Positions 1 through 9,848 are shown, numbered from the stretch's first letter. The stretch is DNA of 64,000 nt from Pseudomonadota bacterium (GCA_018241665.1 JAFEDK010000025.1:62001-126000); one strand, 5' to 3'. Program-made: numbers and translations. The notes: generated by a model from the letters alone, not told the origin.

Positions 1-127
1 TCTGCGCCAGCTGCGCCTCGGCAACGCGCTGGACGACGGCAGCGTCGAGGTGCTGGCCGGCCTTGCCGGCGGCGAGAGCGTGGCCCTCGACCCGGTGCGC
101 GCCGGCCTGGCCCGGAAGGCGCGTTGA
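1..127 (+). CDS. RND efflux periplasmic adaptor subunit, C-terminal end only
   Basis: The open frame enters from the left edge (phase starts at base 2) and ends at TGA 125-127. Only about 41 residues are visible. They include the motif VEVLAGLAGGESVALDP, which resembles the end of HlyD/AcrA-type membrane fusion proteins (typically V-x-SGL-x-x-GE-x-VV). The stop lies 3 bp before the RND permease start, so the two are almost certainly one operon. The family call rests on this short tail plus context. Confidence 0.7.
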   Translation, partial: LRQLRLGNALDDGSVEVLAGLAGGESVALDPVRAGLARKAR

Positions 128-130
128 GCC

Positions 131-3100
131 ATGGGTATCGCCGGACGTCTCGCGGCGCTGTTCCAGCGCAACGCCCTCACACCCCTGCTGGCCCTGGTGC
201 TGATGCTGCTCGGCGTGTTCGCCGCGCTGATCACGCCGAAGGAGGAAGAACCCCAGATCGACGTGACGATGGCCGACGTGATGGTGGCCTTTCCCGGCGC
301 TTCGGCGAAGGACGTTGAAGCCCTCGTCGCGCGGCCGGCGGAGCAGGTGTTGTCGCGCATTGCCGGCATGGATCACGTCTTCTCGGTGTCGCGCCCGGGC
401 ATGGCGGTGATCACCGTGCAGTTCAAAGTCGGCGTGAAGAACCAGGACGCCATCGTGCGCCTGTACGACACCATCCACAGCCACCGGGACTGGATCTCCC
501 CCGAGCTCGGCGTGGCCGAGCCGCTCATCAAGCCGAAGGGCATCGACGACGTGCCCATCGTCGCCCTTACGCTGTGGACGCGGGACGAGGCCCGTTCGGC
601 CTTCGACCTGCAGCAGATCGGTCGTGCGGTCGAGGTGGAGCTCAAGCGCGTCAAAGGAACCCGCGACGTCGGCACCATCGGCGGCCCTGGTCACGTGTTG
701 CGCGTGCTGCTCGACGTGGGGCGGATGAACGCCTTCGGCATCACGCCGCAGGACCTGAAGGGCGCGCTGCTGCTGGCCAACGCGTCCCAGCCGAGCGGTG
801 TGCTGACCCGTGCCAACCAGGAAGTGCTGGTGCAGACCGGCACCTACGTGGAGAGCGCAGCCGACGTGCGGGGCCTGGTGGTTGGCGTGTCCGGCGGCAA
901 GCCGGTGCATGTGGCCGACGTGGCGACGGTGCTCGATGGGCCGGACCAGCCGTCGCGCTACGTATGGCACGGCCTCGGCAAGGGGGCGCCGGATGCCGGC
1001 GCGGCGGCCGGCGAGCGCTTCCCGGCGGTGACCCTGTCCATTTCCAAGAAGCCCGGTGAGAACGCCGCCGACGTGGCCGACGGCGTGATCCGCCGCATCG
1101 AGGCCCTGAAGGGCAGCATCGTGCCGGACGGTGTCGAGGTGACGATCACCCGCAACTACGGCGCGACGGCCACCGAGAAGGCCGACAAGCTGATCGGCAA
1201 GCTGGTCTTCGCGACTTCGGCGGTGGTGCTGCTGGTGTTCTTTGCGCTCGGCAAGCGCGAGGCGGTGATCGTCGGTGCGGCGGTCACCCTGACTCTGGCG
1301 GCGACGCTGTTCGCGTCCTGGGCCTGGGGCTTCACGCTGAACCGGGTCAGCCTGTTTGCGCTGATCTTCTCGATCGGCATCCTGGTGGACGACGCCATCG
1401 TGGTCGTCGAGAACATCCACCGCTGGCATGCCCTGGAGCCGGGCAAGCCCCTGTGGCAGCTGATCCCGAAGGCGGTGGACGAGGTCGGCGGGCCGACCAT
1501 CCTGGCCACCTTCACGGTCATCGCGGCGCTGTTGCCGATGGCCTTCGTCAGCGGCCTGATGGGCCCCTACATGAGCCCGATCCCGATCAACGCGTCGATG
1601 GGCATGTTCATCTCGCTGGCGGTGGCCTTCGTGGTAACCCCGTGGCTGGCCGGCAAGCTGATGAAGGGCGGCCACGCGGCCTCTTCTGTGGGGGCGATTT
1701 CAATCGCCCAAACCCCGCAAGATCACGGCCCCGACCGCCTCACCCGCCGCCTCGAAGCCCTGTTCCGCCGCCTGATGACACCGCTGCTCGATCCGGTCCG
1801 TGGCGGCCGCGCGCGCACCAGGCTGTGGTTCGGCGTGGTGCTGGCGATCGCCCTGTCGGTGTCGCTGGCCGTGGTGCAGTTGGTGGTGCTGAAGATGCTG
1901 CCCTTCGACAACAAGAGCGAGTTCCAGGTGGTCCTCGACATGCCGGTCGGTACGCCGGTCGAGGCCACTGCCGAGGTGTTGCGTGAAATCGGTGCCGAGC
2001 TGGCCAAGGTCGATGAGGTCACCGATTTCCAGGCTTACGCCGGCACCGCGTCGCCGATCAACTTCAACGGTCTGGTCCGCCAGTACTACCTGCGCGCCCA
2101 GCCGGAGATGGGCGACATCCAGGTGAACCTGGTGGACAAGCATCACCGCAGCCGGCAGAGCCACGAGATTGCGGTGAGCGTGCGCGACACGGTGGCCGCC
2201 ATAGCCGGGAAGCACGGCGGCAACGTCAAGGTGGTGGAAGTGCCGCCGGGGCCGCCGGTGCTGTCGCCGATCGTCGCCGAGGTGTACGGCCCCGACTATG
2301 CCGGGCAGGTCGCGGTGGCCGGCAAGCTGCGTGCTGCTTTCGAGGCCAGCGCGGACATCGTCGGCGTGGATGACACGGTGGACGAGGCGGCGCCCAAGCT
2401 GGTGCTGCGCGTCAACCAGGCCAAGGCGGCCCAGCTCGGCGTGGCCCAGGCCGACATCGTCGAGGTGGTGCGCCTGGGCCTCGGCGGCGAGAACGTCACG
2501 CCGGTGCATGGCGGCGACAACAAGTACGAAATCCCGGTGCGCCTGACGCTGCCGGCCGAAGACCTGTCGGGCATCGAGCAGATCCTGCAGATGCGCGTGC
2601 GTGCCCGTGCGGCGGAGGCCGGCGGCGCGCTGGTGCCGGTGTCGGAGCTGGTGCAGGTGGAGCCGACGCGGCGGGAGCAGGTGATCTACCACAAGGACCT
2701 GCTGCCGGTGGTCTATGTGACCGGGGACATGGGTGGCAAGCTGGATTCGCCGCTGTACGGCATGTTCGACATCCGCAGCCGCGTGAAGGACCTGCCGCTG
2801 GTCGGCGAACGCCTGGCCGGCACCCTGGACGAGTGGTTCATCCACCAGCCGGACGACCCCTACGCGGCCTACGCCATCAAGTGGGACGGCGAATGGCAGA
2901 TCACCTACGAAACCTTCCGCGACATGGGCGCCGCCTACGCGGTCGGCCTGGTGCTGATCTACGTGCTGGTGGTGGCTCAGTTCCGCAGCTACCTGGTGCC
3001 GCTGATCATCATGGCGCCGATCCCGCTGACCCTCATCGGCGTGATGCCGGGGCACGCGCTGCTGCATAGCCAGTTCACCGCCACCAGCATGATCGGGATG

Positions 3101-3415
3101 ATCGCGCTGGCCGGCATCATCGTGCGCAACTCGATCCTGCTGGTGGATTTCATCGACCAGCAGGTGGCGGCCGGCGTGGCGATGGCGGAGGCCACCATCC
3201 ACGCGGCGGCGGTGCGCGCCAAGCCGATCGGCCTGACCGGCCTGGCGGCGATGATCGGCGCACTGTTCATCCTCGACGACCCGATCTTCAACGGGCTGGC
3301 GATCAGCCTGATCTTCGGCGTGCTGGTGTCCACGCTGCTGACCCTGGTCGTCATCCCGGTTTTGTACTTTGCCGCGACCCACGGGCGCGGCGCGCACGGC
3401 GGAGAGCCATCATGA
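131..3415 (+). CDS. Efflux RND transporter permease subunit
   Basis: This is a 1094-aa inner-membrane RND pump, normal length for the AcrB/heavy-metal RND superfamily. It shows an N-terminal membrane helix (about residues 17-35), a large periplasmic porter domain (IPGMDHVFSVSRPG-like region near 85), a helix bundle with GILVDDAIVVVENIHR near residues 417-432, a second periplasmic domain and a closing bundle with MIALAGIIVRNSILLVDF. It should work with the upstream adaptor in proton-driven export. Substrate class cannot be read from sequence. The ATG is 3 bp after the adaptor stop, and the stop overlaps the next start by 4 bp. Confidence 0.93.
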   Translation: MGIAGRLAALFQRNALTPLLALVLMLLGVFAALITPKEEEPQIDVTMADVMVAFPGASAKDVEALVARPAEQVLSRIAGMDHVFSVSRPGMAVITVQFKVGVKNQDAIVRLYDTIHSHRDWISPELGVAEPLIKPKGIDDVPIVALTLWTRDEARSAFDLQQIGRAVEVELKRVKGTRDVGTIGGPGHVLRVLLDVGRMNAFGITPQDLKGALLLANASQPSGVLTRANQEVLVQTGTYVESAADVRGLVVGVSGGKPVHVADVATVLDGPDQPSRYVWHGLGKGAPDAGAAAGERFPAVTLSISKKPGENAADVADGVIRRIEALKGSIVPDGVEVTITRNYGATATEKADKLIGKLVFATSAVVLLVFFALGKREAVIVGAAVTLTLAATLFASWAWGFTLNRVSLFALIFSIGILVDDAIVVVENIHRWHALEPGKPLWQLIPKAVDEVGGPTILATFTVIAALLPMAFVSGLMGPYMSPIPINASMGMFISLAVAFVVTPWLAGKLMKGGHAASSVGAISIAQTPQDHGPDRLTRRLEALFRRLMTPLLDPVRGGRARTRLWFGVVLAIALSVSLAVVQLVVLKMLPFDNKSEFQVVLDMPVGTPVEATAEVLREIGAELAKVDEVTDFQAYAGTASPINFNGLVRQYYLRAQPEMGDIQVNLVDKHHRSRQSHEIAVSVRDTVAAIAGKHGGNVKVVEVPPGPPVLSPIVAEVYGPDYAGQVAVAGKLRAAFEASADIVGVDDTVDEAAPKLVLRVNQAKAAQLGVAQADIVEVVRLGLGGENVTPVHGGDNKYEIPVRLTLPAEDLSGIEQILQMRVRARAAEAGGALVPVSELVQVEPTRREQVIYHKDLLPVVYVTGDMGGKLDSPLYGMFDIRSRVKDLPLVGERLAGTLDEWFIHQPDDPYAAYAIKWDGEWQITYETFRDMGAAYAVGLVLIYVLVVAQFRSYLVPLIIMAPIPLTLIGVMPGHALLHSQFTATSMIGMIALAGIIVRNSILLVDFIDQQVAAGVAMAEATIHAAAVRAKPIGLTGLAAMIGALFILDDPIFNGLAISLIFGVLVSTLLTLVVIPVLYFAATHGRGAHGGEPS

Positions 3416-3636
3416 AACTGAACATCAACCAGTGGGTGCGGGTCTTTGCCGGCACCTTCGTGCTCATCTCCCTCGGCCTCGGCGTGGAGGGCAGCCCCTT
3501 CTTCGTCAGCCACAACTTCCTGTGGTTCACCGCCTTCGTTGGCGCCAACCTGCTGCAGAGCGGATTCACGCATTTCTGTCCGCTGGAGAACATCCTGCGC
3601 AAGTTCGGTGTGAAGGACGAGGTGGGCTGCCGCTGA
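3412..3636 (+). CDS. Small DUF2892-type inner-membrane protein
   Basis: A 74-aa protein whose ATG overlaps the RND stop (ATGA arrangement), so it is translationally coupled. It has two hydrophobic segments (about 11-27 and 36-52) followed by CPLENILRKFGVKDE. This matches the DUF2892/YgaP-C-terminal pattern of two helices and a conserved CP-x-x-x-L-x-x-x-G motif. The family often accompanies rhodanese domains or efflux genes. Its function is unknown. Confidence 0.8.
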   Translation: MKLNINQWVRVFAGTFVLISLGLGVEGSPFFVSHNFLWFTAFVGANLLQSGFTHFCPLENILRKFGVKDEVGCR

Positions 3637-3696
3637 TTGTGACGGCGTGTGCCGGCGGCTCAAGCTTTAGGGGCGCCGGCCGTACACCTGCGGGTG

Positions 3697-6600
3697 ATGA
3701 GTCCGCAACCCGCAACCCCATCGAACCGTATCCGGGCTGTCCTTCGCCACCTGCGCAGCCTGCCGGGTACGGAGCGGCGCTGGTTCGGCCTGGTCCTCGG
3801 GTTGGGCCTGCTGCTGACCGGCTGGGGCTGGTCCTACCTGAGTAACCAGGATGCGGAGCTGGAGCAGGCCCGCCACGAAGCGGCGGCCGACCGGCTGGAG
3901 CACCAGCTGAAGGAGCGCTTCGGCAAGGTCGATTTCATCCTGCGGGGCGTCACCGGGCTGTTCTCCGCCCAGTACCTGGTCGAGCGGCGGGAGTTCGAGA
4001 CCTATGTGGCCGGCCTGAAGCCGACCGAGGCGCTGCCCGAAGTGCTGGGGCTCGGCTTTGCGCGGCGGGTCGAAGTGGCCCGCATCCCCGCCGTCGAGGC
4101 CTTGCTGACGGCCAGTTACGGCAAGCCGACCCGGGTCCTGCCGCCGCCCGATCCGCGCAGCAGGCGCCTGAGTTTTCCGCTGATCTACCTGTGGCCGCTG
4201 AGCGAGCGGGCGGATTCTGTGATCGGCCTCGATGCCTACGCCGACCCGGTGCGCCGGCAGGCGATGGACGCGACCCTGAAGTCCGGTGAGATGGCGATGA
4301 GCGCGCCCGCCACGCTGACCGGCCGGAATGCGGGCGAGTTGGTGCCCGGGGTGGTCCTGTACCGGGCCGCCAGGCCGCTGGACGAGGTCGGTGGGGGGGA
4401 TGGCGATTCTGCCGAGGGCCTGGTGGTGCTGGCCATTGCCGTGACGCCGATGTTCGATACCCTGCGGGCGGCGGCCATCGCCGGCTACGATCTGGTGGTG
4501 GACGACGTCACCGAGGCGCAGCCGGTGCGCGTCTATGCCGACCAGGCGGTCATCCAGGCGCCGCCGGTGGCGGTGCGTGAAGTGCATTTCGGCGAGCGCG
4601 ACTGGCGCCTGTCGATACTGCCGCCGCCACCGACCGGACAGTGGGCCTCATCGACGCTGGCTGCGGCGGGGGGCGGCGTGGCCAGCGTGTTGCTGGCTCT
4701 GGTGGTGGCCAGCCTGGCGGGGCAACAGAAGCGGGCCGAAGGCCTGGCCGCCGACATGACCCGGGAGCTGCGCGCCAGCGAGAAGCGTTTCGAGCTGGCC
4801 GTGTCGGCGACCGATGAAGGCATCTGGGAGTGGCAGGCCGACTGCGGCGAGATCTTCCTGTCGCCGCGCTGCGACCGCCTGCTGGGTTATCCGGAAGGTG
4901 GGCTGCCGCGCAGCGGGCGGGGCATCCTGCGCTCCATGTCGGTGTCCGGGCGGCATGACTTCATCGCGGCCTTTCGCGGCCTGACCCGCGACGCCCGTGC
5001 CCTCGACTGCGTGGTGGCGATTGCCCGCATCGACGGCAGCGTCGGCTGGTTCCACCTGGCCGGCAAGGCCGAGTTCGATGCGGCCGGCAAGCCGCTGCGC
5101 ACGGCCGGCGCCGCCTCCGATGTGACGGCCCTGCGGCGGGCCCGCCAGGCCGTGGCCGACTCCCATGCCCGCCTCGACGCGCTCTACCAGCACGCCTCCC
5201 TCGGCATGGCCCTGATCGACGCGGCGGGGCGCTACCTGCAGGCCAATCCGGCCTTCTGCCGCATCACCGGCTATGCGGAGGACGAACTCCATGCGGGGCT
5301 CGAGCTGGAGCCGGGGGCGCCGGCGGAGAAGGGGCCGGACACTGATCCGGCAGGTGCCGCCAGTGCCCGCGAGACCGAGTTCGTGCGCAAGGACGGGCGG
5401 CGCGTGCCGGTGCTGGTGACGACTACCGTGGTCGGCGGCAGCGATGGCCAGCGCTGGCTCATCGTCGAGGACGTGACGGCCCGCAAGGCCGAGCAGCAGG
5501 CCATCCAGGAGGCCCACGCGACCAACGAGTCCCTGATCGCGGCGATGCCGGACATGCTGTTCCAGCTCGACGACGATATGCGCATCGTGCGCTACCACGC
5601 GGACAGCCGGGAAGTCCTGTCGATGCCGCCGGAGGCCTTTCTCGGCAAGCGCCTGGACGAGTCCCTGTCGCCGGACATGGCGCGTCGCTTCGCCGAGGCA
5701 GCCCAGGCCGCGTCGCGCAGCGGGCTGTTGCAGCGGGTCGAGTACACATCGGCGCGGGGCGGCCGCCAACGCCATTTCGAAGCTCGCTTCCGGGCCGTGC
5801 GCACCGGCGGTGCGCTGGCCGTCATCCGTGACATGACCGATCTCAAGGAGGCCGAACTGGCCCTGCGCGAGAGCGAGGCGCGCTGGCAGTTCGCGCTGGA
5901 TGGCGCCGGCGATGGGGTGTGGGACTGGAACATCGCCAGCGGCCGCGTCTTCCGCTCCCCGCGCTGGCTGAGCATGCTCGGCTACGGGGTCGAGGAGGCC
6001 GGGGAGAGCGGCCGGGAATGGGCGTGGCGCGTCCATCCTGACGATCTGCCGGGCCTGCTGGCCGCCCGTGACGCCCATCTGCGCGGCGATACCCCCTATT
6101 TCACGCACCAGACGCGGTTGCGCTGCCAGGACGGCAAGTACAAATGGGTGCTGGCGCGCGGGCTGGTGGTCGAGCGCAACGACAGCGGCCGGGCGCTGCG
6201 GATGATCGGCACCCAGACCGACATCGACGAGGTGAAGGCCCGCGAGGCCCAGATCCTCGATCACAACTTCGATCTGGCGACACTGGTGGCGGCGCGCACG
6301 CGGGACCTGCAGGCCGCCAAGGAGGCCGCCGAGGCGGCCAACGAGGCCAAGTCGGTGTTCCTCGCCAACATGTCCCACGAGCTGCGCACGCCGATGCATG
6401 GGGTGCTCAGCTATGCCCGCCTGGGCGAAAGCCGTATCGCCCAGGCCGGCCACGAGAAGCTGCGCAGCTATTTCCATCGCATCCGGGTCAGCGGCGAGCG
6501 CTTGCTGCTCCTGCTCAACGACCTGCTCGACCTGTCCAAGCTGGAGGCCGGGCGGATGGTGCTGAACATGCAGTTGGTGGACATGGCCCGGGTCGTTCAG

Positions 6601-7107
6601 GACAGCCTGCGGGAGTTCGAGGCGCTGTTCCAGGCGCGCAAGCTGCATGTGCGGATGGCGTTCGACGCGGAACTGCCCCCGCTCAACGGGGATGCCGCAC
6701 GCCTGGGGCAGGTGGTGATGAACCTGCTCTCCAACGCGGCCAAGTTCACGCCGGAGGGCAAGGGCTTCCTGTTGTCCCTGCGCCTCGGCCGGCTGTCCGA
6801 GGCCCGTCCGGCACGGGTGCGGGACGACGGGCCGGCGCTGGTGTTCAGCGTGTCGGACGAGGGCGTCGGGATTCCGGCGAATGAGCTGGGGGCGGTCTTC
6901 GACAAGTTCGTGCAGAGCAGCCGGACCCGTACCGGCGCCGGCGGGACCGGGCTGGGCCTGGCGATTTGCCAGGAGATCGTCGCAGCGCATGGCGGGTACA
7001 TCCAGGCGCGCAATAATTTGGCGGGCGGTGCAGAATTCATCGTTGCATTGCCGCTGGCAGGCCAGGACAGGCCTTTGCCGGCAGAGGCCACAGAGGGAGA
7101 AACATGA
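3697..7107 (+). CDS. CHASE-domain multi-PAS sensor histidine kinase
   Basis: About 1136 aa. A first membrane helix (near 25-45) precedes a periplasmic CHASE-like sensor (about 50-300), then a second helix near 310-335 (LLALVVASLAG). Four PAS segments follow, each starting with an S/A-E-x-R/L-F motif (about 350-850); two contain the WEW/WDWN signature. The HisKA H-box NMSHELRTPMHGVLSY and an HATPase_c domain (NLLSNAAKFTP, DEGVGIP, GTGLGLAICQEIV) close the protein. There is no C-terminal receiver, so it is a pure kinase. An in-frame GTG exists at 3649, but ATG 3697 begins the conserved part. Its stop overlaps the next gene by 4 bp. Confidence 0.92.
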   Translation: MSPQPATPSNRIRAVLRHLRSLPGTERRWFGLVLGLGLLLTGWGWSYLSNQDAELEQARHEAAADRLEHQLKERFGKVDFILRGVTGLFSAQYLVERREFETYVAGLKPTEALPEVLGLGFARRVEVARIPAVEALLTASYGKPTRVLPPPDPRSRRLSFPLIYLWPLSERADSVIGLDAYADPVRRQAMDATLKSGEMAMSAPATLTGRNAGELVPGVVLYRAARPLDEVGGGDGDSAEGLVVLAIAVTPMFDTLRAAAIAGYDLVVDDVTEAQPVRVYADQAVIQAPPVAVREVHFGERDWRLSILPPPPTGQWASSTLAAAGGGVASVLLALVVASLAGQQKRAEGLAADMTRELRASEKRFELAVSATDEGIWEWQADCGEIFLSPRCDRLLGYPEGGLPRSGRGILRSMSVSGRHDFIAAFRGLTRDARALDCVVAIARIDGSVGWFHLAGKAEFDAAGKPLRTAGAASDVTALRRARQAVADSHARLDALYQHASLGMALIDAAGRYLQANPAFCRITGYAEDELHAGLELEPGAPAEKGPDTDPAGAASARETEFVRKDGRRVPVLVTTTVVGGSDGQRWLIVEDVTARKAEQQAIQEAHATNESLIAAMPDMLFQLDDDMRIVRYHADSREVLSMPPEAFLGKRLDESLSPDMARRFAEAAQAASRSGLLQRVEYTSARGGRQRHFEARFRAVRTGGALAVIRDMTDLKEAELALRESEARWQFALDGAGDGVWDWNIASGRVFRSPRWLSMLGYGVEEAGESGREWAWRVHPDDLPGLLAARDAHLRGDTPYFTHQTRLRCQDGKYKWVLARGLVVERNDSGRALRMIGTQTDIDEVKAREAQILDHNFDLATLVAARTRDLQAAKEAAEAANEAKSVFLANMSHELRTPMHGVLSYARLGESRIAQAGHEKLRSYFHRIRVSGERLLLLLNDLLDLSKLEAGRMVLNMQLVDMARVVQDSLREFEALFQARKLHVRMAFDAELPPLNGDAARLGQVVMNLLSNAAKFTPEGKGFLLSLRLGRLSEARPARVRDDGPALVFSVSDEGVGIPANELGAVFDKFVQSSRTRTGAGGTGLGLAICQEIVAAHGGYIQARNNLAGGAEFIVALPLAGQDRPLPAEATEGET

Positions 7108-8009
7108 GCAAGGCAAAGATACTGGTGGTGGACGACGAGCCCTTCAACCTGGACATCGTCGGCGAGTACCTGGATGAAATGGGTTTCGACCTGGTGATGG
7201 TGGGCTCTGGTGAAGCCGCCTGGGAGGCCTTGAGCCAGCCCGATTCGCACTTCGACCTGGTCCTGCTCGACCGCATGATGCCGGGCATGGACGGCATCAG
7301 CGTGCTGCGCAAGATCAAGGGCGACGAACGCCTGCGGTCGACCCCGGTGATCATGCAGACCGCGGCCACCTCGCCGGAGCAGGTCCGCGAGGGCCTGGCC
7401 GCCGGTGCCTACTACTACCTCACCAAGCCCTTCGAGGGCGAGGCGCTGCAGACCATCATCCGCTCCGCCCTCGACGACATGCGGGTGCGCCGCGAGCTGA
7501 CCGCCAGCCTGGCCGAACAGGCGCAGGCCTTCCGCTGCATCAAGGAAGGCGAGTTCCGCATTCGCACCCTCGAGGAGGCGCGGGTGCTGGCGTCCTTCAT
7601 CGCCCTGCTGGGGCCCCAGCCTGACACGCTGGCAATGGGCCTGTCCGAATTGCTGGTGAATGGTGTCGAGCACGGCAACCTGGGCATCGAGTTCGCCGAG
7701 AAGAGCCGCCTGCGCGAGACCGATTGCTGGGAGGAGGAGATCACCCGTCGGCTCGCGCTGCCCGAGAACCGCGACAAGGTCGTGCGCCTGCGGGTGCGCT
7801 GCGACGACAGCCGCTGGGTGTTCGAGATCCGCGACGACGGCGAAGGCTTCGACTGGCGCCAGTTCCTCGATTTCGACCCGGAGCGCGCCTTCGCGCCCAA
7901 CGGACGGGGCATCGCCCTGTCCCGCCAGCTGGCCTTCGCGAGCCTGACTTACCTGCCGCCGGGCAACCAGGTGGTGGTCACGGTGCCCAAGGTCCAGGAC
8001 CTGGCCTGA
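7104..8009 (+). CDS. Response regulator with C-terminal HATPase_c (anti-sigma-type) domain
   Basis: 301 aa. The N-terminal receiver shows VVDDEPFNLDIV, the phospho-acceptor region LVLLDRMMPGMDG and the TKPFEGE lysine motif. From about residue 140 there is an ATPase-like fold of the RsbW/SpoIIAB class: ELLVNGVEHGNLG (N-box) and EIRDDGEGFDW (G1-like). The ATG overlaps the kinase stop, so the kinase is its likely phosphodonor. The family logic is that phosphorylation tunes an anti-sigma or serine-kinase-like activity. No STAS-domain antagonist is encoded nearby. Confidence 0.88.
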   Translation: MSKAKILVVDDEPFNLDIVGEYLDEMGFDLVMVGSGEAAWEALSQPDSHFDLVLLDRMMPGMDGISVLRKIKGDERLRSTPVIMQTAATSPEQVREGLAAGAYYYLTKPFEGEALQTIIRSALDDMRVRRELTASLAEQAQAFRCIKEGEFRIRTLEEARVLASFIALLGPQPDTLAMGLSELLVNGVEHGNLGIEFAEKSRLRETDCWEEEITRRLALPENRDKVVRLRVRCDDSRWVFEIRDDGEGFDWRQFLDFDPERAFAPNGRGIALSRQLAFASLTYLPPGNQVVVTVPKVQDLA

Positions 8010-8078
8010 TACCTACTGGATGGATACCGCGGGTGCGTCCCTGCTAAGGGTGCGCCCGCCAACTGCAGAGACCCTGTA

Positions 8079-9644
8079 ATGGCAGAAAAACCGTTGCGCG
8101 TGCTGGTTGCGGACGACATCGCGTCGAACAGAAGCATTGTGGGCACCTTCCTGGCCCACCTGAATTGCGTTCCCATTTATGCCGAGGACGGCGTCGAGGC
8201 GGTCGAGCTGTTCCGGCGCGAATCCCCCGACGTGGTGCTGATGGACCTGATGATGCCGCGCATGGATGGCTTCGAGGCGATCCGCCAGATCCGCAGCATC
8301 GCCGGCGACCGCTGGGTGCCGGTGATCATCCTGTCCGCCTTGAGCGGCGAGGGCGACATCGTCCACGGCCTCGACATCGGTGCCGACGACTACCTGGCCA
8401 AGCCCTTGTCCTTCCCGGTCTTCGCTGCGCGCTTCAAGGCCTTGCGCCGCCTGCTCGACATGCAGCGGCGCCTGGCGAGTTCCCTGGAGCAGGTCCGGGC
8501 GGTGGCCAACGGGGTCATCGACGGCATCATCTCGGCGGACGACAGCGGCCGCATCCTGTCGGTCAACCGGGCGGCCAGCCAGATCTTCGGCTATCCCTCT
8601 TCGGAGATGATCGGCCAGCCCCTCGGCATGCTGATGTCCGACGGCGATTTCGGCTCCTCCGAGCTGTCCATTCCCGGCCTGCTGTCGTCCGGGCAGATGA
8701 AGGCTGGCGGCCAGATCCGCGAGATGCTCGGGCGGCGCAAGGACGGCACGACCTTCCCGATGGAGGTCGGCATGTCCGATCTCCAGCTGCCCAACCGGCG
8801 CATGTTCATCGGCGTCGTCCGCGACGTCTCCGAGGCGCGGCGCATCCAGCGCCAGCTGGCCGAGGACGCGGCGCGCCTGCAGCGCTACCACGACGAGTCG
8901 GAGCGCGAGCAGGAACTGGCGATGAGCATCATGGAGCGTCAGATCCGCAGCGACTGGCTGCACGACAGCGCGGTGCAGTACGCGGTGCTGCCGGCGCGCA
9001 ACTTCTCGGGCGACGTGGTGGCCGTGGCACGGGCGCCTGACGGCTCCCTGTACGCGATGCTGGCCGACGCCACCGGGCACGGCCTGGCCGCCGCGGTGAG
9101 CGTGCTGCCGGCGCTGGGTGCCTTCTACCGGGGGGCCGCACGCAATGCGCCGCTGACGAATCTGGTGACCGAGCTCAATGACCTGCTGTGCGGCCTGTTG
9201 CCGGCCGGGCGCTTCGTCGCCTCGGCGCTGGTCAGGCTGGAGGCCGCCCAGCCGGTCGGGCAGATCTGGGTCGGAGGCGTGCCGGACGTGCTGCTGGTCG
9301 ACGAGAGCGGTGCGGTGGCCCAGCGCTTCGTGTCGCGCCAGCTGCCCCTCGGCATCCTGCCCTCCGCCGAAGCGGGTATCGCCTGCGAGGCTTTTGGCTG
9401 GCGTACGCCATCCCAGATCGTGCTCTGTTCGGACGGCCTGACCGAGGCCGAGAACCGCCTGGGCGTGCAGTTCGGCATGGCCGGTCTGGAGCAGACCCTG
9501 CGCGCGACACCTCGCCTGTCACGGGTTGCGGGCCTGCGGGAGGCGCTGACCCGCCACCTGGGCCGGCAGTCCGCCGCCGACGACGTGTCGGTGCTGATCC
9601 TCGACTGTCTGATGCAGGGTGGAGCCCACGTGCAGGCGGCCTGA
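8079..9644 (+). CDS. Receiver-PAS-PP2C (SpoIIE/RsbU-like) phosphatase
   Basis: 521 aa. The receiver domain (1-120) has VADDIASNRSIV, VVLMDLMMPRMDG and AKPLSF. A PAS domain follows (about 140-260; DGIISADDSGRILSVNRAAS), then a coiled linker and a C-terminal SpoIIE-type PP2C domain with GDVVAVARAPDG, LADATGHGLAAAV and VLCSDGLTEAEN. The metal-binding aspartates typical of PP2C are present. It starts 69 bp after the receiver-HATPase gene. The pair would form a kinase/phosphatase switch controlled by phosphorelay. The target is unknown. Confidence 0.9.
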   Translation: MAEKPLRVLVADDIASNRSIVGTFLAHLNCVPIYAEDGVEAVELFRRESPDVVLMDLMMPRMDGFEAIRQIRSIAGDRWVPVIILSALSGEGDIVHGLDIGADDYLAKPLSFPVFAARFKALRRLLDMQRRLASSLEQVRAVANGVIDGIISADDSGRILSVNRAASQIFGYPSSEMIGQPLGMLMSDGDFGSSELSIPGLLSSGQMKAGGQIREMLGRRKDGTTFPMEVGMSDLQLPNRRMFIGVVRDVSEARRIQRQLAEDAARLQRYHDESEREQELAMSIMERQIRSDWLHDSAVQYAVLPARNFSGDVVAVARAPDGSLYAMLADATGHGLAAAVSVLPALGAFYRGAARNAPLTNLVTELNDLLCGLLPAGRFVASALVRLEAAQPVGQIWVGGVPDVLLVDESGAVAQRFVSRQLPLGILPSAEAGIACEAFGWRTPSQIVLCSDGLTEAENRLGVQFGMAGLEQTLRATPRLSRVAGLREALTRHLGRQSAADDVSVLILDCLMQGGAHVQAA

Positions 9645-9690
9645 CGCCGAAACGGCCATACTGGGGGTGCCGGGGTGTTGGGACCAAAGG

Positions 9691-9758
9691 TGTGGGGGCG
9701 AATTCATTCGCCCGCGGACTCTGTTCAACCGACCGAGGGCGAATGAATTCGCCCCCAC
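9691..9758. repeat. REP/BIME-like element, copy 1
   Basis: Left arm TGTGGGGGCGAATTCATTCG(CCC), a 23-nt spacer, then the exact inverted arm ending CGCCCCCACA. Each arm also folds on itself (GGGCGAA-TTCA-TTCGCCC). It lies between the PP2C gene and nasT. Confidence 0.9.
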
Positions 9759-9804
9759 ATGCATTCGGCCCCACAAGCCTTTTCCCCGCCATCCACAGGT
9801 TTCT

Positions 9805-9830
9805 CCATTTTGATGCTTTCCTCAAAATGG
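9805..9830. promoter_or_regulatory. Perfect 9-bp inverted repeat upstream of nasT
   Basis: CCATTTTGA and TCAAAATGG flank an 8-nt loop (TGCTTTCC). It is unusually AT-rich for this genome and ends 19 bp before the candidate sigma-54 element of nasT. It could be an operator or an RNA hairpin; no regulator is identified. Confidence 0.5.
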
Positions 9831-9848
9831 GAGCAGGTTTATTTGTCT

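Noticed and set aside
1700-3397. A 565-codon antisense frame opposite the RND permease
   Set aside because: Same GC-shadow composition (strings of H, R, D, Q) and no recognisable motif; the permease frame is unambiguous.
4648-7116. A very long antisense open frame (over 800 codons) opposite the sensor kinase
   Set aside because: It is a shadow of third-position GC bias: its translation is rich in His, Arg, Gln and Ala and has no domain pattern, while the plus strand encodes clear PAS and kinase motifs.
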